From Nostoc sp. WHI (GTDB lineage: Bacteria; Cyanobacteriota; Cyanobacteriia; Cyanobacteriales; Nostocaceae), in assembly GCF_015714725.1 (NCBI RefSeq), contig NZ_WBKM01000289.1, positions 1 through 63,481 on the forward strand: DNA of 63,481 bases. The letters are read 5' to 3'. Shown in pieces: positions 40,265 through 51,187 of this stretch (the first letter of the stretch is position 1; every line of letters starts with the position of its first letter). The notes beneath the pieces were generated by a model, which was given only the letters and a program-made list of their open reading frames with translations, was not told the DNA's origin and searched no databases. Made by a program: the position numbers and the translations under genes.

Positions 40265-40919
40265 TCAAATATCCTACCCAAAGTAGGGCTGATAAGAAGT
40301 TAAAACATATCTAATTTGCATATCTAAATTTTATCAAACTCTTCTCTTGTGGGGGTAAGCATGTTAACCACCTAAGAGGTTGTTTGAAAAGTGGTTGGCT
40401 GTGATTTTAGGCACTTATTGATCTCCCTAACCCTCCTTAAAAAGCAGGGAACTGGAATCAAAGTCCACCTTTTTAAGGGGGAGCCACTGCGTTGCGGAGA
40501 GAATTGCGGTCTTGGGGTGTAAAATTTTTCACCCACCTACTTGTTTTTTTGGTGAATTCAATAATAATTATTATTAATTTTTTGAACCTATTTTCACCAT
40601 TTCACCAATATAAATTAGCATTGAATAAGTATTATTAAATGCTAATTTATACGGAGATTTTCATTGGCGATCGCCCTTAAGAAAAACTTTGCGATTTACA
40701 GAATCTGCGTCTGCAAGTATTAAAGACTCCTTCCTGAGTGTCAAATACCTCATTAACGGAGTTCTGATACTACTTTGGTAAATCATCAAAAAGCATCGCC
40801 ACATTTATTAAAGATGCCCTCCTGTCCCCAATGTTCAATGCAAGTTTTGTAACGTTTGTTAAACAAAGTATTTTCCTGGGAATTCTAACTGTAGTACACA
40901 GTAATTCTCGGAAAAATTT
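40265..40919. other. Intergenic region upstream of the giant kinase
   Basis: Contains a CTCCTTAAAAAGCAGGG / CCTTTTTAAGGGGG dispersed repeat near 40430-40490 and the 14-bp inverted repeat at 40609-40651. The rest is AT-rich with no reading frame; the kinase promoter is expected near the right end. Confidence 0.5.
40609..40651. other. 14-bp perfect inverted repeat
   Basis: TATAAATTAGCATT and AATGCTAATTTATA separated by 15 bp. AT-rich, no T-run, 268 bp before the start of the giant kinase. Could be an operator or a remnant of a small element. Confidence 0.6.
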
Positions 40920-43900
40920 ATGAGCGTAAAAAATGTTGATGGAACTTTAAGAATGGCTGGCTATAAAATTATAGAGCAACTTTATTCAGGTTCTCGGACA
41001 CTCGTGTATCGAGCAGTTCGAGAATGCGATCGCCTTCCAGTTGTAATCAAGCTTTTAAAACGAGAATACCCTACCTTCAGTGAACTAGTACAGTTTCGCA
41101 ACCAATATGCGATCGCTAAAAACCTAGACATTCCCCGCATTATCAAGCCCTACAGCTTAGAATCCGATCACAACGGCTATGCCCTAGTGATGGAAGACTT
41201 TGGTGGTATTTCTTTGCGGGAATTTACCCAAGGACGACCATTAACCTTAGAGCAATTCCTGGGCATTGCCCTACAACTGATAGACACGCTACAACAGTTA
41301 CATAAACAGCGCGTCATTCACAAAGACATCAAGCCAGCCAACATCTTGATTCACCCTGACACCAAACAAATCAAGCTGATTGACTTTAGTATTGCTTCAC
41401 TTCTACCACGAGAAACCCAGGAGATCCAAAGTCCCAACAGACTGGAGGGAACGCTAGCGTATTTGTCGCCAGAGCAAACCGGACGGATGAACCGGGGCAT
41501 TGACTACCGCAGCGACTTTTATTCATTAGGTGTGACTTTCTTTGAACTACTGAGCGGGCAACTGCCCTTTGAGTCCCATAACCCAATGGAGTTGGTGCAT
41601 TGCCATATTGCAAAGCTTCCCCCCCTCGTCTGCGATTTCAACCCCGATTTACCCTTGATGCTGGGCGAGATTGTCCGCAAACTGATGGCGAAGAACGCCG
41701 AAGACCGCTATCAGAGTGCGCTGGGGCTGAAACATGACCTTGTTACCTGCCTAGACCAGTGGCGAGAAACAGGCAAGCACACCTGGTTTGACTTGGGACA
41801 GAGGGATATCAGCGATCGCTTTCTGATCAGAGAAAAACTCTACGGACGCGAATCGGAAGTGCAGATGTTATTAGAGGCATTTGGTCATGTTGCCAATGGT
41901 GGCTGTGAACTGATGCTGGTAGCAGGTTTCTCTGGCATTGGCAAAACCGCAGTCGTCAATGAAGTGCATAAGCTAATTGCCCGGTGGAACGGCTACTTCA
42001 TTAAAGGCAAGTACGACCAGTTCAACCGCAACATTCCTTTGTCTGCCTTTGTGCAAGCCTTTCGTGACCTGATGGGACAGTTGCTCAGTGAAAACGATAC
42101 CCAACTGGAGCAATGGCAGAACAAGATTTTAGCGGCAGTTGGAGAGAACGGGCAAGTCCTGATCGAGGTGATTCCTGAACTGGAGCAGATAATCGGCAAA
42201 CAGCCAGCGATCGCCGAATTATCGGGTAGTGCGGCACAGAACCGTTTCCATCTGCTGTTTCAAAAATTCATTCAAGTCTTTGCGACAAGAGAACATCCAT
42301 TAGTAATGTTTCTCGATGACTTGCAGTGGGCAGATTCGGCATCGCTGAATTTGCTGGAGCTGTTAATGGATCAAAACGATGGCTACGGCGGCCAGCCACG
42401 GGGTTATCTATTCATTATTGGTGCATACCGCGATAACGAGGTGTTTGCGGCTCATCCTCTCATGTTGACGCTAGCTGAAATTGAACAAGCACACGAGAGC
42501 GTCAACACGCTGACCCTAACGGCCTTGAGTCAAGCAGATGTGAACCATTTGATCGCCGACTCCCTCAGTTATACAACAAAAGAGGCACTGCCGTTGACAG
42601 AGTTGGTTTATCAAAAAGCCAAAGGCAATCCCTTTTTCACGACTCAGTTTCTGAAAGCGCTGCACGAGGATGGGCTGATTACCTTTGATTGGGAGGCAGG
42701 TTTTTGGCATTGTGATATAGAGCAAGCCAGAGCGATCGCTCTCACTAATGATGTCGTAGAGTTCATGGCAATTCAACTGCAAAAGTTGCCCACCGAGACC
42801 CAAAAAGTACTCAAACTGGCTGCATGTATCGGTAATCAATTTGATTTGGGGACGTTGGCGATCGTCTGGGAACAGTCAGAGGTAGAAACGGCTGCTGATT
42901 TATGGAAAGCTTTACAAGAAGGGTTAATTTTACCGATTAGTGATGTTTATAAGTTTTATCAGGAAGAAGATAATAATAAACTTGTGTTGGAATATGAGAA
43001 TATCAGTAAACAAATAGCCAAATATAGATTTCTACATGACAGAGTACAGCAAGCGGCTTATTCCCTGATTCCCGATGAGCAAAAAACAGCAACTCATCTC
43101 CAAATTGGACATTTACTCCGACAAAATTTTTCCGAGATCAAGCAAGAGGAAAAACTGTTTGATATTGTCGGGCATTTGAATTTAGGACAAGAGTTAATTA
43201 CTCAACCAAGCGAACGCCAAGCATTAGCTCAACTGAATTTGAAAGCTGGAGTGAAAGCGAGAAATTCTACAGCTTACGCCGCAGCAAAGGTTTATTTGCA
43301 AACAGGGTTCGAGTTACTACAGACAAACTGCTGGCTTGATCAGTATGAATTGACTCTGAATCTGTATGTTACGGCTGCTGAAGTTGCCTATTTAAATGCT
43401 GACTTTGATGGCATGGAACAGATAGCATCTGTGGTGCTGCAAGAGGCACGGACGATTTTCGATAAAGTGAAAATCTACGAAATTCAAATTGTAGCACAAA
43501 CGGCTCAGAGCCGAATGCTACAGGCGATCGCAATCGCAACAGATGCACTTTTACAATTGGGAGTGCAATTTCCTAGCGAACCTGATCCAGCCGAGATTGA
43601 TAAAGCCCTACAAGCCATTACCAGCCAACTCCAGGGTAGACAGATTGTGGAATTAGTTGATCTGCCAGTGATGACTAATCCCACATCAGTAGCAGCAATG
43701 CAACTATTAGGAAATTTGTTTTCAGCAGTTTTTGTAGGAATACCGGGTTTATTGCCCCTCCTTAGCTCAAAGATGGTGAGTTTGTCGCTCCAGTTTGGCA
43801 ATACATCAACATCGACGGTGGGGTATGCGATTCATGGATTGGTGCTGTGTGCTATTTTGGGAGAAATTGAAACAGGCTACGATTTTGGTAAATTGGCGCT

Positions 43901-46900
43901 GAACTTACTGGAGCGGTTCAACTTACCAGAATATAAGTCCATGACTCTACATTTGTTTGGGAGTTTTATTCAGCATCGCCGGGAAGCTTTCTTCGTAACT
44001 ACACTAACTATGAAAGATAGCTACACCACTGGTATGGAAACTGGCGATTTTCTCAACGCTGGTTACAACATCGTGGCTTATAACAATCTGAGATTGTTTG
44101 GTGGGGTAGAACTGGACATTTGCGAATCCGAACTAGCAGCTTACAGCATCGCCTTGGCTCAAGTGAAACAATCTTCTCCTCAGATTTATTTGGACATGAC
44201 GCGGCAAACAGTCAAAAATTTGAGGGAAACTGTGAGTCAACCGGATTGCTTAATCGGTAGTGCCTACGATGAAACGGTGATGATGCCTAAGCACTATCAG
44301 GATCATGAACTCAGTGCGATCGCTATGACGTACATTAACAAACTGCTACTAGCTTACTTATGGGGCAATTACTCAATTGCGAGCAATTATATTGACCAAA
44401 TCAAGCCGTATTTAATGGCATTATCGGGATTAACTTCTGTTGTCATTTTCCATTTTTATGCCGCACTCACATACCTGGCACTCTTCCCCACACAGCCAGA
44501 ACCCGATCAAGCCCAAATACTTGCCCAAGCCGTCACCCATCAAACTATTCTGCATCAATGGGCGCAAAATGCCCCGATGAATCATTTGCATAAATGGTAT
44601 CTAGTAGAAGCTGAACGTTATCGAGTTTTGGATGAAAAAATCGCAGCCATTGAGTGTTATGACCGAGCCATAACTCTTGCTAAAGAACATCAGTTCATCA
44701 ACGAAGAAGCACTTGCCAATGAACTAGCTGCCAAATTTTACCTTGATTGGGGCAAAGAGCCGATTGCTCAGTTATACATGACTCAAGCCTACTATAGCTA
44801 TGGTCGTTGGGGCGCTAAAGCCAAAATTACCGATGTGGAAACCCGTTATCCCCAACTCCTCGCCCCCCTCTTCCAGCAAACCCGTTCTCCCCTCTCAAGT
44901 AACAAAACTTTCTTCACATTGGAGAGTGTCACCTCTACCAGTTCCGCCAATTCCAGCAGTAGCAGCGTCTCTGTTGCTTTAGATTTAGCTACCATTCTCA
45001 AAGCTTCCCAAAGCCTTTCTGGGGAAATGGAACTGGAAAAACTGCTCTCGGTATTGCTGCATATCGTCATTGAAAATGCGGGAGCAGATAAGTGTGTATT
45101 CATGCTTTTGGAGTCAGGTCGTTTGCTAGTTCAGGCGCTAGCACAGCTTTCCCTTGGTGTCATATCTCTACAGGACAAGGGAATTGCCCATATCGATTTT
45201 TACTCAATGTTGCTCGACCCAAAGCCTGTTGAAGACTCTGTTGATGTGCCAGTTAGCTTAATTAATACCGTCAAACGCAGCTTACAACCAGCAGTGATTA
45301 CTGATGCTACGGTGTGTCTTCAATTAATCAATGACCCGTATATTCAGCAACAGCAGCCCAAGAGTATCTTGTGCAGCCCGATTTTACATCAGGGTAAGTT
45401 GCTTGGCATTTTGTATCTGGAAAATAATTCAGCAACCGGAGCATTTACCAGCGATCGCGTCGAACTGCTGAACTTACTTTGTGCTCAAGCTGCAATTTCT
45501 CTGGAAAATGCCCGACTTTATCGAAATTCCCAAAACTATGCTCAACAGTTAACCCAATCTCTAGGAAAATTGCAGGCTAGTGAAATCCGCTTCCAAAATT
45601 TGACGAATAATATTCCTGGTATGGTTTACCAATTCCGTCTGGCGGCCGACGGTTCAACTTCAATACTCTACGTTAGCTCTGGCTGTTTCGACTTGTATGA
45701 GTTAGAGCCAGAGTTGGTGATGGCAGGAACGCATAATCTTCACACCATGAATCACCCTGACGATCAAACAGCTATTGCCCAAGCGATCGCCTACTCTGCC
45801 CAAACTCTGACACCGTTTAAGCATGAATGGCGGATTATCCTGCCTTCAGGAACCCTGAAATGGGTTCAATGTGCTGCTCGTCCAGAGCGACAAGCAGATG
45901 GCGCAATCCTCTGGGATGGGGTGATGATTGATATTAGCGATGTCTACGAGGAGCTTCGCTTACGCAAACAGGCCGAAGCATCCCTAGCCAAAGAACGAGA
46001 GTTTTTGAATGCTATTATTCACAATATTACAGATGGGATTGTTGTTTGTGATGCTAGTGGCAAATTGACCTTATTCAATAACGCAACTCGTGAGTTTCAT
46101 GGCTTACCAGTAGAATCATTACCAGCAGAACAATGGGCCGAATACTTCGATCTTTATCAACCTGATGGTCAAACACTCTTATCAACAAAGGAAATTCCCT
46201 TGTTTCGCGCCTTGCAAGGGGAAATAGTCGAAAATGCAGAAATGGTAATTGCGCCGAAGCATGGTTCTAAGAGAATTTTGTTAGCCAGTGGACAAGCAAT
46301 TATCGATCCTTCGGGCAATAAAGTCGGTGCGGTAGCTGTGATGCGAGATATTAGCGATCGCAAACCCATTGAAGTGGAACGCCAGCAAGCACAACAAAAG
46401 CTAGTCCAGCAGATGGAAATGCTCGATCTTGCTAGCGATGCCATCATCATTCGCAACATGGAGGACAAAATTTCTTACTGGAATCAAGGCGCCCAAAGGC
46501 TCTATGGCTGGACTAAGCCAGAAGTTTTGGGTCAATATATCCACACCTTTCTCAGTACCACTTTTCCAAAGCCGTTAGAAGAAATTTTCGCAGAGTTTTT
46601 TCAGACAGGCAGTTGGGAGGGAGAATTGCTGCATATTAATCGTGATGGCAAGCAAGTGGTTGTATCAAGTCGCTGGACACTACAACGCGATGAAGCAGGT
46701 CAGCCCCTAACGATGCTCGAAATTAATAGTGACATCACCGATGTCTACGAGGAACTTCGCTTACGCAAACAAGCAGAACTTGCCTTGCAGCAAAAATCGC
46801 AAGATTTGCAACAAGCATTGAACGATTTACAACACGTCCAATTACAAATTGTCCAAAGTGAAAAAATGTCAGCCCTGGGCAACTTAGTTGCTGGTGTGGC

Positions 46901-47669
46901 TCACGAAATGAATAATCCCCTCGGTTTTATTGCCGCCAGTCTCAAACAAGCTAAACCTACGATCGCTGATATTGTTGAACACTTAAAACTCTATCAAGAA
47001 AGCTTGCCCAATCAAAGTGATGAAATCAAAGATCATGCTGAAGAAATCGACTTAGATTATAGCTTAGAAGACTTGCCCAAGATGATTGATTCCATGACTA
47101 TGGCGTGCGATCGCCTGAAAAATATCAGCACCAGTTTACGAACTTTCTCCCGTGCCGATCAAGATTACAAAGTGCCGTTTAATATCCACCAAGGTATTGA
47201 TAGCACGATTTTGATTTTGAAACATCGGCTCAAGCCCAATGAAAAGCGTCCAGCCATTGAAGTGATAACTGAATACAGCACTTTACCTCAAGTTGAGTGT
47301 TTTCCTGGACAATTAAATCAAGTATTCATGAATATTTTAGCAAATGCCATTGATGCATTGGATGAATCAAATACAAGTCGGAGTTTTGAAGAAATTCAGA
47401 TTAATCCTAACCTCATAACAATCAAAACATCACTAGAAAATGAACGTGTAAAAGTTACCATTACTGACAATGGTAAGGGGATGACTGAAGAGATAAAACA
47501 AAAGATATTTGACCATTTATTTACGACGAAAGCTGTGGGGAACGGTACAGGTTTAGGACTTGCGATCGCTCGTCAAATTATTGTCGAAAAACATAGCGGG
47601 GCGATCGAGGTGAATTCTCAACTTGGCCAAGGTACTGAGTTTATAATCCTGTTGCCTATCAAGACATAA
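40920..47669 (+). CDS. Hybrid Ser/Thr kinase - AAA ATPase - GAF - PAS - histidine kinase
   Basis: A 2249-residue cytoplasmic signalling protein. Ser/Thr kinase domain at residues about 15-285 (HKDIKPANIL catalytic loop, LIDFSIAS in the DFG position, LSPEQTGRMNRGIDYRSDFY). An ORC/AAA-like ATPase follows, with Walker A GFSGIGKTAV near 340 and Walker B LVMFLDDLQWAD near 465. Then come about 700 helical residues, a GAF domain at about 1370-1530, three PAS domains at about 1545-1945, and a histidine kinase core with GVAHEMNNPLG near 1990, QVFMNILANAIDAL and GNGTGLGLAI. Such proteins are a cyanobacterial speciality; inputs and targets are unknown. It is followed 88 bp later by a second histidine kinase. 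Confidence 0.95.
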   Translation: MSVKNVDGTLRMAGYKIIEQLYSGSRTLVYRAVRECDRLPVVIKLLKREYPTFSELVQFRNQYAIAKNLDIPRIIKPYSLESDHNGYALVMEDFGGISLREFTQGRPLTLEQFLGIALQLIDTLQQLHKQRVIHKDIKPANILIHPDTKQIKLIDFSIASLLPRETQEIQSPNRLEGTLAYLSPEQTGRMNRGIDYRSDFYSLGVTFFELLSGQLPFESHNPMELVHCHIAKLPPLVCDFNPDLPLMLGEIVRKLMAKNAEDRYQSALGLKHDLVTCLDQWRETGKHTWFDLGQRDISDRFLIREKLYGRESEVQMLLEAFGHVANGGCELMLVAGFSGIGKTAVVNEVHKLIARWNGYFIKGKYDQFNRNIPLSAFVQAFRDLMGQLLSENDTQLEQWQNKILAAVGENGQVLIEVIPELEQIIGKQPAIAELSGSAAQNRFHLLFQKFIQVFATREHPLVMFLDDLQWADSASLNLLELLMDQNDGYGGQPRGYLFIIGAYRDNEVFAAHPLMLTLAEIEQAHESVNTLTLTALSQADVNHLIADSLSYTTKEALPLTELVYQKAKGNPFFTTQFLKALHEDGLITFDWEAGFWHCDIEQARAIALTNDVVEFMAIQLQKLPTETQKVLKLAACIGNQFDLGTLAIVWEQSEVETAADLWKALQEGLILPISDVYKFYQEEDNNKLVLEYENISKQIAKYRFLHDRVQQAAYSLIPDEQKTATHLQIGHLLRQNFSEIKQEEKLFDIVGHLNLGQELITQPSERQALAQLNLKAGVKARNSTAYAAAKVYLQTGFELLQTNCWLDQYELTLNLYVTAAEVAYLNADFDGMEQIASVVLQEARTIFDKVKIYEIQIVAQTAQSRMLQAIAIATDALLQLGVQFPSEPDPAEIDKALQAITSQLQGRQIVELVDLPVMTNPTSVAAMQLLGNLFSAVFVGIPGLLPLLSSKMVSLSLQFGNTSTSTVGYAIHGLVLCAILGEIETGYDFGKLALNLLERFNLPEYKSMTLHLFGSFIQHRREAFFVTTLTMKDSYTTGMETGDFLNAGYNIVAYNNLRLFGGVELDICESELAAYSIALAQVKQSSPQIYLDMTRQTVKNLRETVSQPDCLIGSAYDETVMMPKHYQDHELSAIAMTYINKLLLAYLWGNYSIASNYIDQIKPYLMALSGLTSVVIFHFYAALTYLALFPTQPEPDQAQILAQAVTHQTILHQWAQNAPMNHLHKWYLVEAERYRVLDEKIAAIECYDRAITLAKEHQFINEEALANELAAKFYLDWGKEPIAQLYMTQAYYSYGRWGAKAKITDVETRYPQLLAPLFQQTRSPLSSNKTFFTLESVTSTSSANSSSSSVSVALDLATILKASQSLSGEMELEKLLSVLLHIVIENAGADKCVFMLLESGRLLVQALAQLSLGVISLQDKGIAHIDFYSMLLDPKPVEDSVDVPVSLINTVKRSLQPAVITDATVCLQLINDPYIQQQQPKSILCSPILHQGKLLGILYLENNSATGAFTSDRVELLNLLCAQAAISLENARLYRNSQNYAQQLTQSLGKLQASEIRFQNLTNNIPGMVYQFRLAADGSTSILYVSSGCFDLYELEPELVMAGTHNLHTMNHPDDQTAIAQAIAYSAQTLTPFKHEWRIILPSGTLKWVQCAARPERQADGAILWDGVMIDISDVYEELRLRKQAEASLAKEREFLNAIIHNITDGIVVCDASGKLTLFNNATREFHGLPVESLPAEQWAEYFDLYQPDGQTLLSTKEIPLFRALQGEIVENAEMVIAPKHGSKRILLASGQAIIDPSGNKVGAVAVMRDISDRKPIEVERQQAQQKLVQQMEMLDLASDAIIIRNMEDKISYWNQGAQRLYGWTKPEVLGQYIHTFLSTTFPKPLEEIFAEFFQTGSWEGELLHINRDGKQVVVSSRWTLQRDEAGQPLTMLEINSDITDVYEELRLRKQAELALQQKSQDLQQALNDLQHVQLQIVQSEKMSALGNLVAGVAHEMNNPLGFIAASLKQAKPTIADIVEHLKLYQESLPNQSDEIKDHAEEIDLDYSLEDLPKMIDSMTMACDRLKNISTSLRTFSRADQDYKVPFNIHQGIDSTILILKHRLKPNEKRPAIEVITEYSTLPQVECFPGQLNQVFMNILANAIDALDESNTSRSFEEIQINPNLITIKTSLENERVKVTITDNGKGMTEEIKQKIFDHLFTTKAVGNGTGLGLAIARQIIVEKHSGAIEVNSQLGQGTEFIILLPIKT

Positions 47670-47757
47670 GAGGATGTTTGAAAAGTCTAGCTGAAGTGGC
47701 TGAGGAGATTGGACAAAGGAACGAGCATTATCAACTACTAGTGTCAGAGGATTGTAA

Positions 47758-50142
47758 GTGTCTTTACTTAAGCCTGCGATCGCCTTAATGAATCGTCTAA
47801 GATATCCGCAAAAATTCTTGCTGATTAGCATAGTTTTTTCTATGCCTACGATTCTAATGATGTACTTATTAATCACAGAAATTGGTAGTCGGATTGATTT
47901 TGCCAAACAAGAAATCATAGGGAATTTGTATTTGCAGTCAGCCACTCGATTATGGGAGCATACATTACGGGGGCAAATATCTAGTGAAGTAGGAAACAAT
48001 AATTATGATTTTACTCAACTTAATCAAGCTTTGGAAACCATAGAAAATAAAGATCGACAGTTCGGGAATAAACTTCACTCCACAGAAAATTTTACTTTGA
48101 TCAAAGAGTATTTTAAAACTCTTAGTACAAAGAACAATAATCAAAACTCATTTATCTACAGTCAAATAATTAATAGTACAGAGAAGTTGAGACTTCATGT
48201 AGGCGATACATCGAACTTAATCCTTGACCCAGACTTAGATAGCTATTACATGATGGATAGTAGTTTGCTAAAACTTCCTACTATGCAGAAAATCCTAGCA
48301 GAGATTCAATCTTTGACGATGATAATCAATAAACGCAAAAAAATTAACCCCGAAGAAAGGCGAAAATTGATTGAACTTTCGGCACTTCTAAAAGAGGAGA
48401 GCCACAGCTTATCTAGAAATATGAATATTGGCTTTAAGAATAATCCTTTGGGTAACTTACAACCTAAGCTATCTAAGTTTCTAGAAGAATATATCCAAAA
48501 TATTAAACAACAAACCAACCAGTTAGACCAACTGAATCAAACCAATCAAGAAGTATTTCCTAATCCCTCTTTAGCCCAAAATAACTTAGACTCCAGTTTA
48601 TTGTTGTCAGATCGAGTCATGACGGAGCTAGATTTAATTCTCAAGCAACGCATCAACCAACTCACCCAAAAACAGCAGTTTGTTTGTGTATTTGTATTGC
48701 TAACTTTGTCCATAGTCACTTATCTTTTTATCGGCTTTTATTTAGCTGTAATGCAGACGGTGTATAACCTTACCCTTGCTGCCAAACGTATGACTAATGG
48801 TAAATCAGGAACCTTAGAAATGCTCGCATTAGAGAATCGAGATGAACTGAGCCAGGTGGTGGAATCTTTTAATAAAATCGCCATTGCTTTAGTCGAGGCG
48901 ATCAACTCTAGTCGTGAGGCTGAAACCAAATACCGGAGCATTTTTGAAAACTCTATTGAAGGAATCTTCCAAACTACTCCCGATGGCAAATTTATCAGCG
49001 TTAATCCTGCCCTAGCTAAGATGTACGGCTATGATTCACCGCAAGAATTAATTAATGCTTTTACTAATAATGAACGACAACTTTATGTTAATGACCGCCG
49101 CTGTGATGAGCTGACTCGCTATAAGAATCTGCATGGTCAAGTAATTGGATTTGAATCAGAGGTCTATCGGCAAGATGGAAGCACAATCTGGATATTAGAA
49201 AACTCCCATTCAGTCTATAACCAAGCAGGAGAGTTAATTTATTACGAAGGTTCTGTGCAGGATATCAGCTATCGCAAAGCCACCGAGATGGAATTGCAAG
49301 CCTCACAACTACAACTTATCCAAAACGAAAAGATGTCGGCTTTGGGTAATTTAGTGGCTGGCATTGCCCATGAAATGAATAATCCTTTAGGCTTTATTGC
49401 TGCCAGTCTCAAACAAGCTAAACCTATTATTGCTGATATTGTTGAACACTTAAAACTTTATCAAGAAAGCCTGCCCAGTGCGAGTGATGAAATCAAAAAT
49501 CATGCTGAAGAAATCGACCTAGATTATAGCTTAGAAGACTTGCCCAAGATGGTTGATTCCATGACTATGGCGTGCGATCGCCTGAAAAATATCAGTACCA
49601 GTTTACGAACTTTCTCCCGTGCCGATCAAGATTACAAAGTGCCGTTTGATATCCACCAAGGCATTGATAGCACGATTTTAATTTTGAAACATCGTCTCAA
49701 GGCTAACAAGCAACGTCCAGACATTGAAGTGATAACTGAGTACAGTTCTTTACCTCAGATTGAGTGTTTTCCGGGACAATTAAATCAAGTTTTTATGAAT
49801 ATCTTAGCAAATGCCATTGATGCCTTGGATGAATCAAATGCAAATCGGAGTTTTGAGGAAATTCAGATTAATCCCAACCGCATAACAATTAAAACATCAG
49901 TAGAAAATGAAGGTGTAAAAATTACCATTACTGATAATGGCAAGGGGATGACTGAAGAGATAAAACAAAAGATATTTGACCATTTATTTACGACGAAAGC
50001 TGTGGGTAACGGTACCGGATTAGGACTTGCGATCGCTCGTCAAATTATTGTCGAAAAACATGGCGGTGCGATCGCCGTTGATTCTACCTTGGCGCAGGGG
50101 ACAGAATTTACTATTCAACTTCCCATCCATCAGATAGCTTAG
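47758..50142 (+). CDS. Membrane sensor histidine kinase (HAMP-PAS-HisKA-HATPase)
   Basis: A 794-residue kinase starting at GTG. A first membrane helix (FLLISIVFSMPTILMMYLLI, residues about 18-40), an extracytoplasmic helical domain, a second helix near 305-330 (VCVFVLLTLSIVTYLFIGFY), HAMP, one PAS domain (EGIFQTTPDGKFISVNPALA) and the transmitter GIAHEMNNPLG ... GNGTGLGLAI. The last 290 residues are about nine tenths identical to the end of the preceding giant kinase, also at DNA level, so the module was duplicated in tandem or homogenised. Its stop overlaps the convergent Uma2 gene by 4 bp. Confidence 0.93.
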   Translation: MSLLKPAIALMNRLRYPQKFLLISIVFSMPTILMMYLLITEIGSRIDFAKQEIIGNLYLQSATRLWEHTLRGQISSEVGNNNYDFTQLNQALETIENKDRQFGNKLHSTENFTLIKEYFKTLSTKNNNQNSFIYSQIINSTEKLRLHVGDTSNLILDPDLDSYYMMDSSLLKLPTMQKILAEIQSLTMIINKRKKINPEERRKLIELSALLKEESHSLSRNMNIGFKNNPLGNLQPKLSKFLEEYIQNIKQQTNQLDQLNQTNQEVFPNPSLAQNNLDSSLLLSDRVMTELDLILKQRINQLTQKQQFVCVFVLLTLSIVTYLFIGFYLAVMQTVYNLTLAAKRMTNGKSGTLEMLALENRDELSQVVESFNKIAIALVEAINSSREAETKYRSIFENSIEGIFQTTPDGKFISVNPALAKMYGYDSPQELINAFTNNERQLYVNDRRCDELTRYKNLHGQVIGFESEVYRQDGSTIWILENSHSVYNQAGELIYYEGSVQDISYRKATEMELQASQLQLIQNEKMSALGNLVAGIAHEMNNPLGFIAASLKQAKPIIADIVEHLKLYQESLPSASDEIKNHAEEIDLDYSLEDLPKMVDSMTMACDRLKNISTSLRTFSRADQDYKVPFDIHQGIDSTILILKHRLKANKQRPDIEVITEYSSLPQIECFPGQLNQVFMNILANAIDALDESNANRSFEEIQINPNRITIKTSVENEGVKITITDNGKGMTEEIKQKIFDHLFTTKAVGNGTGLGLAIARQIIVEKHGGAIAVDSTLAQGTEFTIQLPIHQIA

Positions 50143-50957
50143 GAAGGATCTTGAGCTTGCAAGAGCGATCGCAGGTGAGCCAATTCCCGTTCAGCCGCTT
50201 CTGCTCGTTGACGTTCTTGGTCTGCCCGTTGGTGTTCTTGGTCTGCCCGTTGGTGTTCTTGGTCTGCCCGTTGGTGTTCTTGGTCTGCCCGTTGGCGTTC
50301 CAAAACCACCTGCTCGTTGCCAATTAGCAGCAGATTTCCCGACAAATCCCACCATCGCAGCCACAGCATTTCTTGATTTTGATAGCTACCTTGCCACAGA
50401 CCTAACTCAACCTGCATCGGCAAAATTGGATAGTGTCCGCGTTCATTGGGGGTAAGTTTCTGATAAGTAATATCCAGAAGGTGATAAACCTCTAACTTGC
50501 CGCTAATGATTTCATAGATGCCATAGTAGGGAACGCGCATCACCCGCTCATACACCCAAAATTTCCCCTTGAAGGGGGTTTGATCGCGCTCCTGCGATCC
50601 ATCGCCCGATGCAAATTCCAACACAATCGTCGGGGTGATTAGTTCGCGCCACAGCACGTAGGAGCGGCGATACTTCCCATCTAATTGCGCTGGTACGCCC
50701 CCCACATAAAACCAATCGGGTGCTTCTGCACCCTTCTCCGGTGGATCGGTTTCGCGCCAATAAATCCCGCTATCTTGTCCAATGCAATACTGTCCATCGG
50801 GATGCAATAGTTGCAAAACCGATCCCAAAGAGTCGGTTAGTAAAATACTTTGGGGATGCTCCTGGAAATTTTTCACAAAAGTACCATCTGACTCTGGAAG
50901 CTGGGTGTGGTCGGGAAAGGCACGGGGAATATCCAGTTGAGTAGCGGGGTCGGTCAT
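50139..50957 (-). CDS. Uma2-family (DUF820) putative nuclease with coiled-coil tail
   Basis: A 272-residue Uma2 protein of the PD-(D/E)xK-like fold (ITPTIVLEFASGDGS, then a KFWVYERVMRVPYYGIYE block). The C-terminus has four heptad repeats RADQEHQ coded by 21-bp units and then a Leu-containing coiled coil. The Uma2 family is greatly expanded in cyanobacteria and has no settled function. First of three Uma2 genes in 2.4 kb, all separately promoted. Confidence 0.88.
   Translation of the reverse strand: MTDPATQLDIPRAFPDHTQLPESDGTFVKNFQEHPQSILLTDSLGSVLQLLHPDGQYCIGQDSGIYWRETDPPEKGAEAPDWFYVGGVPAQLDGKYRRSYVLWRELITPTIVLEFASGDGSQERDQTPFKGKFWVYERVMRVPYYGIYEIISGKLEVYHLLDITYQKLTPNERGHYPILPMQVELGLWQGSYQNQEMLWLRWWDLSGNLLLIGNEQVVLERQRADQEHQRADQEHQRADQEHQRADQERQRAEAAERELAHLRSLLQAQDPS
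50216..50302 (-). repeat. 21-bp in-frame repeats in the Uma2 gene
   Basis: CTTGGTCTGCCCGTTGGTGTT repeated about four times, encoding the RADQEHQ heptads. Confidence 0.9.
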
Positions 50958-51055
50958 GGCGATCGCCTTGGGTTACTTGCAAACTGAGAAAATCAATAGT
51001 TTCAGTATAAATGGAGAGGAGACTCAGCTGGTAAAATAGGCGATCGCCCGTCACA

Positions 51056-51125
51056 CAATTTTGGATTTTAGATTTATTCTCACGCTCCGCCAACAATCCA
51101 AAATCCAAAATTTAAAATCTAAAAT
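51056..51125. repeat. ATTTTGGATTTTAGATTT palindrome
   Basis: AATTTTGGATTTTAGATTT and the inverse AAATCTAAAATT / AATCCAAAATCC form an imperfect inverted repeat between two divergent Uma2 genes. Relatives occur upstream of the STAS gene at 30508-30655. Confidence 0.7.
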
Positions 51126-51187
51126 TCAGTGATTCAGCCACCATTGTCAGTGTTGTAGGATAAAAGTAAATTGTCGCTGCCATAATT

